64,000 nucleotides of DNA from Hyphomicrobiales bacterium (GTDB lineage Bacteria > Pseudomonadota > Alphaproteobacteria > Rhodospirillales > JACKKN01), in contig JACKKN010000015.1 in the NCBI GenBank assembly GCA_024236415.1, positions 1-64,000 on the forward strand. Direction: 5' to 3'. Positions 39,720 to 48,419 of this stretch are shown piece by piece. The translations under genes were made by a program, and so were the position numbers. The notes under the pieces are model-generated. The model saw only the letters and a list, made by a program, of their open reading frames with translations, was not told the origin of the DNA and did not search any database. Each line of letters begins with the position of its first letter. Within the stretch, counting starts at the first letter, position 1.

Positions 39720-39787
39720 GGAATGGCGTTCCCCCCCGACCGACTCGATCGGAGGGGATTCCAAGGCAAGGGCTTTTGGAATGGAGG
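39720..39787 (+). promoter_or_regulatory. Structured hsp20 leader with two exclusive hairpins
   Basis: Hairpin 1 pairs GGAAT (39720-39724) with ATTCC (39758-39762) around an inner stem CCCCCCGA/TCGG-A-GGGG (39732-39739 with 39749-39757). Hairpin 2 pairs ATTCCAA (39758-39764) with TTGGAAT (39776-39782) and ends one base before the GGAGG ribosome site (39783-39787). The two share ATTCC, so they exclude each other. This fits an RNA thermometer or similar switch for a heat-shock gene, by inference. Confidence 0.5.
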
Positions 39788-39793
39788 TACGTC

Positions 39794-40360
39794 ATGTCAG
39801 TCATTGTCAAGAAAGAGGATGTCAAGGCGACCCCGGAAAAGACCGCCGAAAAGGCGATGTCTCCCGTCGAGCGCCCGCTGACCCATCCGCTGCAATCCCT
39901 GCGCACGGAAATCGATCGCCTGTTCGATGACTTCTTCCCGGGGTTCCATCGCGGCGACCTGTGGCGGGGGTTCAACCTGGATCCCTTCGACCTGTTCAAG
40001 CGCGAACCGGTTCAGTTTCGCGCCCTGACGCCCAAGGTGGACGTCGAGGAAACGGCGAAGGCCTTCACCATCACGGCCGAGATGCCCGGCCTGGACGAAG
40101 GTGACATCGACGTCACCCTCGCCGACGGCATGCTGACCGTGAAGGGCGAGAAGAAGTTCGAGCGGGATGAAACCAAGAAGGACTTCCACCTCATGGAGCG
40201 CAGCTACGGCTCGTTCCGCCGCAGCTTCCGTGTGCCGGAAGCGGTCGACGACGGGAAGGTCACGGCGACCTTCGACAAGGGCGTCCTGACCCTCACGCTT
40301 CCGAAGACCGCCAAGGCGCGGAAGAACGTGAAGAAAGTGCGCGTGACCAAGACCCCGTAG
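39794..40360 (+). CDS. Small heat-shock protein, Hsp20/alpha-crystallin family
   Basis: This 188-residue ATP-independent chaperone binds unfolding proteins. After an N-terminal arm (about 1-75), the alpha-crystallin domain is clear: PKVDVEETAKAFTITAEMPG, then DGMLTVKGEKKFER, SYGSFRRSFRVPEAVDDGKV and GVLTLTLPKTA. The C-terminal tail is basic and lacks a clear I-x-I motif. ATG 39794 has GGAGG six bases upstream. It is alone in its transcription unit, set between fliP and the spermidine genes, and ends at a good terminator. Confidence 0.92.
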   Translation: MSVIVKKEDVKATPEKTAEKAMSPVERPLTHPLQSLRTEIDRLFDDFFPGFHRGDLWRGFNLDPFDLFKREPVQFRALTPKVDVEETAKAFTITAEMPGLDEGDIDVTLADGMLTVKGEKKFERDETKKDFHLMERSYGSFRRSFRVPEAVDDGKVTATFDKGVLTLTLPKTAKARKNVKKVRVTKTP

Positions 40361-40401
40361 GGCTTGGAAGCGCAAACTTGCCTTCACTTACCCCCAGTAC
40401 T

Positions 40402-40430
40402 GGGCCGATCCTCTGGATCGGCCCCTTTTT
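40402..40430 (+). terminator. Rho-independent terminator after hsp20
   Basis: GGGCCGATCC (40402-40411) pairs perfectly with GGATCGGCCC (40415-40424) around TCT; C and five T follow. Confidence 0.9.
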
Positions 40431-40467
40431 GACGGCTTGACGGGTCCGGTTCCGGCCCCGGCGGGGT

Positions 40468-41340
40468 TCAGTCCATCAGGCGCGAGATGTAGCCCGGCAG
40501 GGCGAAGGCGCCCACGTGCAGGCCGGCGGTGTAGTACCGCAGGTCCAGGCCCGCGGCGGCGACCCGGGGCGCGATGTCGGCCACCGTCTGCCGGCGCAGG
40601 GCCGCGTTGTCGCTGGCCCAGGCCAGGGTCATCATGCCGCCCACGTAGGTGGGCACCACGGCCACGTAGAAGGACGCGTCGGCGAAGATGGGCGCCAGGC
40701 GGCGGTGGGTGGTGGTCACCTCGCGGGGCTGCATCATGGGCACCCCGTTCTGGGTCACCAGCACGCCGCCGGGGGTCAGGCAGCGCCGGCAGTCGGCGTA
40801 GAAGGCGGACGTGAACAGCACCTCGCCGGGGCCGATGGGGTCCGTGGAATCGACGATGATCACGTCGAACCGCCGGTCCGTCTCGGCCATGAACTTGACC
40901 CCGTCGGTGATGACCAGCTCGGCGCGCGGATCGTCGAAGGCGCCGGCGCTGAGGGACGGCATGTATTCGCGGCACAGGTCCACCACGGTCCGGTCCAGCT
41001 CGACCATCACCGCCTGCTCCACCGTGGGGTGGCGCAGCACCTCGCGCAGGGCGCCACCGTCGCCGCCGCCGACGATCAGCACCCGGCGCACCGCGCCGTG
41101 GGCGAAGATGGGCACGTGGGCCAGCATCTCGTGGTACACGAACTCGTCGCCCTCGGTGGTCTGGATCACGCCGTCCAGCGCCAGCACCCGGCCGAAGGCC
41201 GCGGTGTCGAAGATGACCAGTTCCTGGAAGTCGGTGTCGGCCTCGTACACCATGCTGGAGACGCGGAAGCGCTGGGCGTAGCCCGGGCCGTCCTCGTTGG
41301 AATACAGACGCTCGTCGAACCAGATGTCGGCAGCCTTCAC
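40468..41340 (-). CDS. speE: Spermidine synthase (putrescine aminopropyltransferase)
   Basis: This 290-residue enzyme transfers the aminopropyl group of decarboxylated S-adenosylmethionine to putrescine. Motifs are VLALDGVIQTTEGDEFVYHE, the cofactor motif VLIVGGGDGGALREVLRHPT and the catalytic Asp region IIVDSTDPIGPGEVLFTSAF. It begins with GTG overlapping the stop of speD (GTGA), so the two are co-translated. The C-terminal third is typical of bacterial SpeE. Confidence 0.95.
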   Translation of the reverse strand: MKAADIWFDERLYSNEDGPGYAQRFRVSSMVYEADTDFQELVIFDTAAFGRVLALDGVIQTTEGDEFVYHEMLAHVPIFAHGAVRRVLIVGGGDGGALREVLRHPTVEQAVMVELDRTVVDLCREYMPSLSAGAFDDPRAELVITDGVKFMAETDRRFDVIIVDSTDPIGPGEVLFTSAFYADCRRCLTPGGVLVTQNGVPMMQPREVTTTHRRLAPIFADASFYVAVVPTYVGGMMTLAWASDNAALRRQTVADIAPRVAAAGLDLRYYTAGLHVGAFALPGYISRLMD

Positions 41341-41762
41341 CTCAACAGGCCCCGCCGCTGCTCGTCGCAGTCCATGCGGTCGGGTCGGAAGGCATCGCGC
41401 AGGATGGGCAGCGCGTCGTGGGGGTCACAGTCGCCGCACATGAAGATGTCGACGGCGGCGAAGTCACGCTCGGGCCAGGTGTGGATGCTGATGTGGGACT
41501 CGGCCAGGACCACGACGCCCGAGACGCCGCCGTTGGGCGAGAAATGGTGGAAATGGGAATGCAGGATGGTCGCCCCGGCGGCGCGGGCCGCGCCGCACAG
41601 TGCGCGGTCGATGCCGGCCGGATCGTCCAGGCCCGTGGCGCCCCACAGGTCCACCAGCAGGTGCATGCCGGCGAACTTCTGTCCGTCGCGCTCGACGAAA
41701 TAATCGGTGCCGTTGTCGATCGTTTCGGTCGTGTCGTCGACGTCGCGGGCAAGAAGGTCCAT
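41337..41762 (-). CDS. speD: S-adenosylmethionine decarboxylase proenzyme
   Basis: This 141-residue bacterial class 1b proenzyme, also called SpeH, supplies decarboxylated SAM to SpeE. It self-cleaves before a Ser that becomes the pyruvoyl group, here Glu88-Ser89 in VLAESHISIHTWPERD. The conserved HSHFHHFSPNGGVSG and MCGDCDP (proton donor Cys) segments are present. ATG 41762 is preferred to an in-frame GTG five codons upstream. First gene of a two-gene spermidine operon. Confidence 0.93.
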   Translation of the reverse strand: MDLLARDVDDTTETIDNGTDYFVERDGQKFAGMHLLVDLWGATGLDDPAGIDRALCGAARAAGATILHSHFHHFSPNGGVSGVVVLAESHISIHTWPERDFAAVDIFMCGDCDPHDALPILRDAFRPDRMDCDEQRRGLLR

Positions 41763-41894
41763 GCGTAATCCCCCCACCGGCCGGATTGCAGTTGCTGAGA
41801 AGTGGGGGTTTTAGTGCTCCGGTCGTCCGAACGCAAGCCAAATCACGGCCGGCGGGAGCCCGCGCCGGACCCGGTTCCGGTGTCGATTGCCGGC

Positions 41895-44800
41895 TCAGTT
41901 CACGTCGCTCAGGCGGCCGTTGCGCAGGTCTTCGCGGTAGCGGGCCATGAAGGAGACAAAATTCTCGGCGCCGCGCACCCGGGCCGCCACCTGCGCGGGT
42001 TCTAGCAGGCCCCGCTGCGGCGGCTGGGTGACCAGACGAAAGGCGTCGCGGAACCGGCTGGCGTCCATGGCCTGGCCGAGGTCGGCGCGCAGGCGGGCGA
42101 CGCCGCGCTCGTTGTCGGACAGGGTCAGGGCCACGGCCAGGTTCATGACCAGGCCCGCCTGCTCGGGTGACAGGGGGATGCCGGGCCGAACCCCGGCCCG
42201 CGCCGTCAGGCTGCGCAGGGACTGGGCCGCCTTGCGCCAGTCCGGCTGGCGCCAGAAGATCTCGGTCCGCAGCTCCTCGGCCTCGCGGCCGTCGTCCTCG
42301 GCCAGCAGGGCCAGGGCGTCCTCGAACCGGTCCAGCGAGGTCAGGGCGCGGGCGCGCAGGCGGGCGCGCTGGGCGGTCAGGTCCGGCGGCAGTTGGTCGG
42401 CGGCCGAGTCGTCCAGGGCCTTGATCGCCTTGTCCGGCGCGCGGCCCAGGATGCGCACCAGGGCCAGGCGGGCGCCGACCCGGGCCTTCTCCTCGCCCTG
42501 CAGGCGGAACTCGACCTGGTTCTCCAGCAGCGCCGCCGCCTGGTCCAGCAGGTCCACCCCCACCAGGCGGTCGGCCAGCTTGCGGATCATCTCGTCGCCG
42601 GCCGCCCCCGGCGGGGTCAGTTCGCGGAACTCCTCATAGAGGGCGATGGCGCTGACCGGCGGCAGGCGGTCGGCGGCACCCTCCTGGAACAGGTAGCGGA
42701 AGGTGTCGGCCATGCGCTGGGTCACCTGGGCCGCCTGGGGGTGGTCGCGGAAGTGGGTCGCCGCCTGGCGCAGGGTGCGCAGGCCGCGGCGGAAGTCTCC
42801 CTGCTCCAGGTACAGGTTGCCCAGGCGGCGCAGCAGGTTGAACTCGAAGTCGTCGCCGCGCCAGGTGAAGCGCAGCGACTCCAACTCGTCGATGGCCTCG
42901 GCCGGGGTCATCTGGCCCTCTTTCAGCAGCAGCTCGGCGCGGGCCATGGTGGCGCGGGCCCGGCTCGGCCGGTGGGCGCCGTTCTGCACCGTCTCCCACC
43001 GCGCCACGGCGTTGTTGAACTCGCCCTTCAGCTCCTCCAGGCGGCCGTCGACGAAGGTGATCTCGTCGCGCCGGACCGGCGGCGGGTCGCCGGCCAGCAG
43101 GGCCTGCACCTGGCGTTCGGCCATGCCCACGTCGCCGGCGTCCACCGCCGCGTCGGCGATGGTGATGCCCAGCGGCGTGCGCAGGGCCTTGGGATAGGGC
43201 AGGACGATGGCCCCGGTGCGCTTCAGCTCGGCCGCCGCGGCCGCCCCCCTGCCCTGCCTGGCGGCCAGCACCGCGCGCCAGAAGGCGCCCTCGTCGCTGC
43301 CGTCAAGGCTGGCGTGGTCCAGGTCCGGCGCCGCCTCGGCCGGGCGGTCCATCATCAGGTTGGCGCCGCCGCGCAGCAGGTGGAACTCGGCCTCTTCCAG
43401 GGACTCCGGCCGCTCGCGGGCGACCGTGGCGAGCACGCCCAGCGCCTCGGCGCCATAGCGGTTGGCGAAGTAGAACCGGGCCAGGTCCATGCGCGCATCG
43501 TGGCGCTTGTCGGGCTCGGCCGTGGCGACGGCCAGTTGCAGGGCCTCGCGGTTGTCCACGAAGTCCTCCAGGGGCAGGCCGCGCCAGCGCTCCAGGGCCA
43601 GGATGCGGGTCAGGGGCTCGCTCGGCGCCAGGCGGCTCTCGGCGCGCTCCTCCTCGGACACCGGGGTCACCAGCAGTGGGGTGGTGCTGGTCACCTCGAC
43701 CCCCTGGCGGATGGGCCGCACGCGCAGGCCGTCGGTGCGCGGTTCGACCACGATCCCCTGGGCCGTGGCCGGGAAGCGCATCTGCGGGTAGTCGTAGCCG
43801 TTGCGCAGGCCGTGGCCCAGGGGGATCACCGGCACCACCACCAGGTTGTCGCCGACCTCGGGATCGGTCAGGGCGATGGCCCGGCCCGGCTCGGCCACCG
43901 GCAGGAACAGGCGCGCGCCCAGGGGCGAGTCGAGCTGGGTCTTGGACTCGATGGGCACCACCGCGGCCAGGGGCTGCTTCTTGAAGTCCAGGACCCAGGC
44001 CAGGTTGTCGCGGTGGATCTCGGGGTTCAGGCCGGCGATGGTCTGCACCCGGAACACGGCGGCGTCGCCGGCCGGCACCCGGTCGATGCGCCGCACCGCC
44101 GCCGCGGCCCCCTGGCGCAGGGCCTCGGGATCGAAGTCGCGGTCCTTGTCGAACACCACCCACAGGGCGCCGGCGCGGCGGAACACCGCCGCCGCCACCG
44201 GGCTGTCCCAGTCGAACCGCAGGGCGGTGCCGGCCGCCGCCGGCGGTGCGGCGCCCTCGGCGGTGGCGCCCGGGGATGCCTCGGCCGCGGTTGCGGTGTC
44301 GCGCTTTTCGGGGATCAGCGACAGCGGCGGTGCCATGCCCGGCTTCTCCGCCGCCGCGGTTTCCGCCGGGGGCGCGGCCGCGGGGGCCGCGGGGGCCGGA
44401 GTTGCGGCGGGAGCCTCCGCCGGCGGCGCGGATGCGGCTTCCGGGGCGGGCGCGGGCGCCGGTGCCGGCGCGGGTTCGGGCTTTGGTTCCGGGGCCGGTG
44501 CCGCGGCCGCGGCGGTTTCGGGCGCCGGGGCCGGGGCGGGTTCGGCGGCGGCCGCCGGGGCCGTGATCGGGGCCGGGGCCGGGGCCGGGCTCGGGGTCGG
44601 CGCCTCGGGCGGGGCGCCGATGTCCACCACCACCTTGGGTCCGGACCGGAAGTGCCGCAGGCGCGCCGCGGCGGGGATGCCCAGGGTGACGGCCAGCTTG
44701 CCGTCCGTCACCTCGGCCGCCAGGCGGCGCAGGTTGTCCAGGGCCGGCGGCCGGCCGGTGACCAGGCGCCCGGGCCGGTCGAAGGTAATCACCGCCCGCT

Positions 44801-45344
44801 CGCCGTCCCGGGTCACCTCGTAGGGCACCGCCGTGGGCCAGTCGAACACCACCCGGTCGAAGCCCTCGTGGACGCCATAGCGCACCCCCAGGGCCGGGAC
44901 CTCCGACGCCGCCGTGTCCTCTGCCGGTGCCGGCGCCGGCGCCGACTCCGCGGTGGCCGCCGTTGCGCCGTCGTCCAGCAGGTCGACCACCACCATGGAC
45001 CCCAGGTCGAAGCTGCGCAGGGCCAGGGGCCGGCGCAGCACCACCTCGACCGAGCGCCCGTCGGCCCCCGCCGCGGCGCCGGCCACATAGGCGCGCAGGG
45101 TGCGAACCAGGGGGCCGTAGTCGGCCTCGATGTCGCGGTCGAAGCGCACCGTCAGGCGGGTGCCGTCCACGGCCGCCTCGAACCCCACCGGGCTGGGCCA
45201 GGTGAAGGCGATGCGGCCGAACCCCTCGTGCACGCCGCCGCGCACGCGCACGGGGTCGGCCACCGCCCGCCCCGGCAGGCCGGCCACGGCCAGCACCGCA
45301 AGGGCGGAAAGGAGGAACAGGACCCGGTGCAGGAAACGACCCAT
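41895..45344 (-). CDS. Large exported protein with AMIN-like and TPR repeats
   Basis: This 1149-residue protein has a signal peptide (VLFLLSALAVLAVAGLPGRA, cleavage near AVA-DP at about 30). Two clear repeats of about 90 residues start at RVRGGVHEGFGRIAFTWPSP and GVRYGVHEGFDRVVFDWPTA, and a weaker third begins at LRFDWDSPVAAAVFRRAGAL; they resemble AMIN-type domains that bind cell-wall or pilus/flagellar parts. A Pro/Ala-rich linker (about 255-365) separates repeats two and three. From about 560 the protein is helical with TPR-like repeats. It ends the fliL-motB operon, which suggests a periplasmic role in motor or basal-body function. Confidence 0.7.
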   Translation of the reverse strand: MGRFLHRVLFLLSALAVLAVAGLPGRAVADPVRVRGGVHEGFGRIAFTWPSPVGFEAAVDGTRLTVRFDRDIEADYGPLVRTLRAYVAGAAAGADGRSVEVVLRRPLALRSFDLGSMVVVDLLDDGATAATAESAPAPAPAEDTAASEVPALGVRYGVHEGFDRVVFDWPTAVPYEVTRDGERAVITFDRPGRLVTGRPPALDNLRRLAAEVTDGKLAVTLGIPAAARLRHFRSGPKVVVDIGAPPEAPTPSPAPAPAPITAPAAAAEPAPAPAPETAAAAAPAPEPKPEPAPAPAPAPAPEAASAPPAEAPAATPAPAAPAAAPPAETAAAEKPGMAPPLSLIPEKRDTATAAEASPGATAEGAAPPAAAGTALRFDWDSPVAAAVFRRAGALWVVFDKDRDFDPEALRQGAAAAVRRIDRVPAGDAAVFRVQTIAGLNPEIHRDNLAWVLDFKKQPLAAVVPIESKTQLDSPLGARLFLPVAEPGRAIALTDPEVGDNLVVVPVIPLGHGLRNGYDYPQMRFPATAQGIVVEPRTDGLRVRPIRQGVEVTSTTPLLVTPVSEEERAESRLAPSEPLTRILALERWRGLPLEDFVDNREALQLAVATAEPDKRHDARMDLARFYFANRYGAEALGVLATVARERPESLEEAEFHLLRGGANLMMDRPAEAAPDLDHASLDGSDEGAFWRAVLAARQGRGAAAAAELKRTGAIVLPYPKALRTPLGITIADAAVDAGDVGMAERQVQALLAGDPPPVRRDEITFVDGRLEELKGEFNNAVARWETVQNGAHRPSRARATMARAELLLKEGQMTPAEAIDELESLRFTWRGDDFEFNLLRRLGNLYLEQGDFRRGLRTLRQAATHFRDHPQAAQVTQRMADTFRYLFQEGAADRLPPVSAIALYEEFRELTPPGAAGDEMIRKLADRLVGVDLLDQAAALLENQVEFRLQGEEKARVGARLALVRILGRAPDKAIKALDDSAADQLPPDLTAQRARLRARALTSLDRFEDALALLAEDDGREAEELRTEIFWRQPDWRKAAQSLRSLTARAGVRPGIPLSPEQAGLVMNLAVALTLSDNERGVARLRADLGQAMDASRFRDAFRLVTQPPQRGLLEPAQVAARVRGAENFVSFMARYREDLRNGRLSDVN

Positions 45345-45357
45345 GCGGCTTTCCCCG

Positions 45358-46065
45358 TCAGCTACCCACCGTCGGCAATATCACGATGTCCACCCGCCGC
45401 GCCAGGGCCCGCTTGCGCTCCTCGGGCAGGTCCGGCAGGTCGGCGTAGCGGCTGTCGGCCAGCCCGTAGGCCAGGATCTGGTCGGTATAGCCCGAACGGC
45501 GCAGGGCGTTGACCACGGCGATGCCCCGGGCCAGGGACAGCTCCCAGTTCGAGCGGTACTCGGCGCTCTGGATCGGGATCGGATCGGTGTGGCCCGACAC
45601 CGCGATCTGGTTGTCGATGTTGCGCAGGATGCCGCCCAGGTGGAACAGGGCCTGGCGCGCCGCCTCGGACAGCACGGCGCGGCCCTTCTCGAACAGCAGG
45701 TCGCCGGGCAGGGCCATGACCAGGCGGTCTTCCAGCAGCACGATGGCCGAGCGCGACAGCAGGTCGTCGCCCCGCGCCGTGTCCGCCAGCACCGCCTCCA
45801 GGTAATCCAGGTTGACGGCCCGCTTGCGGAAGCTGGTCGAGATGTTGTGCTTGGCCGTGGCCGCCACCAGGGTCTTCTCCCGGGTCGGGTTCAGGGTCTG
45901 CGACAGGCCGTCGATCATCTCCTCCCAGCGGTCGATCTTGACCGACGACATGGAGAACAGCAGCACGAAGAAGGTCAGCATCAGCGACACCAGGTCGGTG
46001 AAGGTGACCATCCAGCCCATGTTGGGCGGCGCCGGCGGGGGAAGCTCGTCGTCGCCCTGCATCAC
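45358..46065 (-). CDS. motB: Flagellar motor stator protein, MotB type
   Basis: This 235-residue protein has a single N-terminal membrane helix carrying the proton-binding Asp24 in MVTFTDLVSLMLTFFVLLFS, followed by a linker and a C-terminal OmpA-like peptidoglycan-binding domain (VSGHTDPIPIQSAEYRSNWE, LSLARGIAVVNALRRSGYTD). It would anchor a stator to the cell wall. No MotA is in the window. It overlaps the preceding MotB-like gene by ATGA, which argues that the two products work together. Confidence 0.85.
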   Translation of the reverse strand: MMQGDDELPPPAPPNMGWMVTFTDLVSLMLTFFVLLFSMSSVKIDRWEEMIDGLSQTLNPTREKTLVAATAKHNISTSFRKRAVNLDYLEAVLADTARGDDLLSRSAIVLLEDRLVMALPGDLLFEKGRAVLSEAARQALFHLGGILRNIDNQIAVSGHTDPIPIQSAEYRSNWELSLARGIAVVNALRRSGYTDQILAYGLADSRYADLPDLPEERKRALARRVDIVILPTVGS

Positions 46066-46811
46066 TCGTCCCCTCCCTGGCCCGGCGTTCCCTGGTCCGG
46101 GGCGGCACCGGCCGGTGCCGCCTCCTCCACCGCCCGGCCGAAGGCCTCCAGGCGCACCCGGGCCTCGTCGCGGCGGCGCACGTGGAACTGCAGGCTGACC
46201 TGGTCGGGGCTGCCCGGCGCCATGGCCACGGCCAGGCTGTCCGCCGGCAGGCCGCGCGCCGCCATCTCCTGGGCGAAGGCGCCGGCGCGGCGCATCTCCA
46301 GGGTCGAGCCGATGGGCAGGCCGGCCCCCACCGCGGGCGGGCTGCCGATGACGAAGTCCAGGTCGTAGCGCAGCCCGTCGGGCCGGTTGGAGATGGCGGC
46401 GACGATGCGGTCCAGCATCTCCTTGCGCGCCTCGCGGACCCGGTCCTCGCCGTCGTGGAACATGCGGTCCGACGGCAGGGTCACGTGCATCAGGCGCCCG
46501 GGGTGGATGACCTCGACCTTGGCCACCGGGAAGGTGGTGGCGAAGATGCCCGTGACCTCCTCCTGGAACTCCTGCCCGGCCAGGAACTCGCCCTCCTGGG
46601 AGGTGAAGGCGGACAGGGTGGTCGAGGCCGGGAAGATGGAGGCGAAGGTGGACGACAGGCTCTGCATCACCGCCTTGGACTTCACCTCTTCGAGGGTCGA
46701 GATGGTGACCAGCAGGATGAAGAAGGCCAGCACCAGCAGGTAGAGGCCTAGGAACAGGGCCAGGGTGTTGTCGCGCGGCTCCTCGGGCTTGGCGATGTCC
46801 ATGTCGTCCAT
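46062..46811 (-). CDS. MotB-like protein lacking the proton-binding Asp
   Basis: This 249-residue protein has an N-terminal helix LALFLGLYLLVLAFFILLVT in the same place as in MotB, and an OmpA-like C-terminal region (LDRIVAAISNRPDGLRYDLD, RAGAFAQEMAARGLPADSL). When its FF pair is aligned with the FF of the neighbouring MotB, the essential Asp is replaced by Gly, so it is unlikely to conduct protons alone. Coupled by ATGA to motB. It may be a second, structural stator partner. Confidence 0.75.
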   Translation of the reverse strand: MDDMDIAKPEEPRDNTLALFLGLYLLVLAFFILLVTISTLEEVKSKAVMQSLSSTFASIFPASTTLSAFTSQEGEFLAGQEFQEEVTGIFATTFPVAKVEVIHPGRLMHVTLPSDRMFHDGEDRVREARKEMLDRIVAAISNRPDGLRYDLDFVIGSPPAVGAGLPIGSTLEMRRAGAFAQEMAARGLPADSLAVAMAPGSPDQVSLQFHVRRRDEARVRLEAFGRAVEEAAPAGAAPDQGTPGQGGDE

Positions 46812-46831
46812 GGTCGGTCCGCCCCTGGGCC

Positions 46832-47203
46832 TCAGCCCGCCGTGCCCAGCACGCGGGCGATGGTCCGCTGCAGGGCCGGCGCGTCGAAGGGTTTCAGCAC
46901 GTATTCCGACACCCCGGCCGCGCGCGCCTCCTCCAGGTTCTCGCGCCGGGTCTCGGCGGTGACCATGATGAACGGCAGGTCGCGCCAGGCGCCCTCGGCC
47001 CGGACCGTGCGCAGCAGCTCGATGCCGCTGACCGGCTCCATGGACCAGTCCGAGATGACCAGGCCGTAGTCGCCCCGGCGCAGCATGTCCAGGGCCATGG
47101 CGCCGTCGCTGGCCTCGTCCACCTCTTCAAAGCCGATCTGCGCCAGCAGGACGCGGATGACCTTCAACATGGCGTTGCTGTCGTCGACGATCAGCACCCG
47201 CAT
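46832..47203 (-). CDS. CheY-like single-domain response regulator
   Basis: This 123-residue receiver domain has Asp7 and Asp8 (VDDSNAM), the phospho-acceptor Asp52 in VISDWSMEP, Thr82 and Lys104 (LKPF). The SDW-x-M segment is typical of chemotaxis CheY. There is no output domain, so it acts through protein binding. In the middle of a motor operon, it may act directly on the switch (FliM) or the stator. Which kinase phosphorylates it is not evident here. Confidence 0.88.
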   Translation of the reverse strand: MRVLIVDDSNAMLKVIRVLLAQIGFEEVDEASDGAMALDMLRRGDYGLVISDWSMEPVSGIELLRTVRAEGAWRDLPFIMVTAETRRENLEEARAAGVSEYVLKPFDAPALQRTIARVLGTAG

Positions 47204-47257
47204 GGCCCGCCGCGTCCTCCTTCCAATTCCTCTTCTTGTTCGGCCCCCGGCGCCACC

Positions 47258-47986
47258 CTATCCGCCGTTCTGGCCGGCGGCGGCGGTGGTGGGCAGGTTG
47301 CGCAGGCGGGCCAGTTCGACCGTCACCTGGCGCGCCTTCTCGGGGTTCATCTTGCCCATGATGGGCGCCAGCTTGCGCTCCTTCATGCGCTCGGCGACCA
47401 TCAGCAGGGTGTCCATCTCCAGGTCCTCGAAGATGCGCGCCGCATCCTTGGGCTTCATGTTCTCGTAGATCTTGACCAAGCTCAGGACCTTGGCCGACTG
47501 CTGCTTGTTGAACTCCTTGACCAGCTCGTCGATGGTCTGTTGCAGCTTCTTCATCTCGGCCACCTTGCCGTCGATGCGGCCTTCGGCGGCCTTCAGCAGG
47601 GCCAGCCGCCGCTCCAGCTCGCGCTCGCGGCCGTCCAGGGCCTCGCGCCGCTCGGCCAACTGCTGCAACAGGTCGATCTCGGCCTGGGTCAGCAGGGTGG
47701 GGTCGTCCTCCAGCAGGCCGGCGCCGCGCCGCGCCGGCTTGGCGGCCATGTCCTGGCCCCCGGCCGGCGGGGTCCCTTCGCCGGCCGTGGGTTTTTGTTC
47801 CGCCGTTGGCGCCGGCTGGGGCGCCGCCGGCTGCTGCTGCTGCGCCGCCGCCTGGGACACCGACAGGGTCGGATGGATCAGGCCGTCCATGCCGTCCCAG
47901 ATGTAGCCCACCCGCACCGTCAGCATCAGCGCCGCCACGAAGATGGTGACCGGCAGCAGCCGGATTCTCGCCAGCCAGTCCGTCAT
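47258..47986 (-). CDS. MotE-like / MgtE-N domain flagellar protein
   Basis: This 242-residue protein has one N-terminal membrane helix (about 10-30), a Gln/Pro/Ala-rich linker, a long coiled coil (LAERREALDGRERELERRLA and onward, about 108-165) and a C-terminal MgtE-N-like domain (VKIYENMKPKDAARIFEDLE, then LAPIMGKMNPEKARQVTVEL). This layout matches MotE, the periplasmic chaperone of the stator-associated MotC in rhizobia. It is encoded between fliM and the response regulator, 13 bases after the DUF6468-like gene. Confidence 0.8.
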   Translation of the reverse strand: MTDWLARIRLLPVTIFVAALMLTVRVGYIWDGMDGLIHPTLSVSQAAAQQQQPAAPQPAPTAEQKPTAGEGTPPAGGQDMAAKPARRGAGLLEDDPTLLTQAEIDLLQQLAERREALDGRERELERRLALLKAAEGRIDGKVAEMKKLQQTIDELVKEFNKQQSAKVLSLVKIYENMKPKDAARIFEDLEMDTLLMVAERMKERKLAPIMGKMNPEKARQVTVELARLRNLPTTAAAGQNGG

Positions 47987-47999
47987 CGCCCGCCGCCCC

Positions 48000-48395
48000 T
48001 CACCGCGCCGACTGCAGGGCTTGCAGCAGGGTGCGCTCGGCGTCGGACTTGCCGTCGTCGACCTCGCCCGCCGGCGCGGCGCGGCCGCGGTTGGTGCGCA
48101 CCGCCCCCTCCAGGCGGTCGGCCAGGCTCTCGCCGCGGTCGGACATGAAGGCCAGGTCCTCGCCCACCGACCTGGCGGCGTCGATGCGCTGCTGCAACTC
48201 CTCGGCGGTGGCGCGCAGGCGGCCGATGCTCTCGTCGGCGCGGGTGGTGGCGTCGGCGAAGGTCTTGGCCAGCTGCTCCAGCTCCTGGCGGTCGCGGCGC
48301 AGGTTGCCCAGGCGCCGGTTCAGGATGATGGCGTAGACGATGGTCACCACCAGCAGCACGGCGATCAGGATATCCAGCATCAGGGATAACGGCAC
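48000..48395 (-). CDS. DUF6468-like membrane protein of the flagellar operon
   Basis: This 131-residue protein has an N-terminal membrane helix (MLDILIAVLLVVTIVYAIIL) and a cytoplasmic coiled coil (RRDRQELEQLAKTFADATTR to ELQQRIDAAR). It resembles DUF6468 proteins that sit behind fliM in alphaproteobacterial flagellar operons; the assignment is from memory. The function is not known. It lies 24 bases after fliM and 13 before the MotE-like gene. Confidence 0.7.
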   Translation of the reverse strand: MPLSLMLDILIAVLLVVTIVYAIILNRRLGNLRRDRQELEQLAKTFADATTRADESIGRLRATAEELQQRIDAARSVGEDLAFMSDRGESLADRLEGAVRTNRGRAAPAGEVDDGKSDAERTLLQALQSAR

Positions 48396-48419
48396 GGCTT
48401 GCTCCTCACTCCCAGTCCG

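Noticed and set aside
42393..45512. 1039-codon plus-strand frame opposite the TPR protein gene
   Set aside because: Antisense artefact of high GC; the minus-strand protein has a signal peptide, repeats and operon context.
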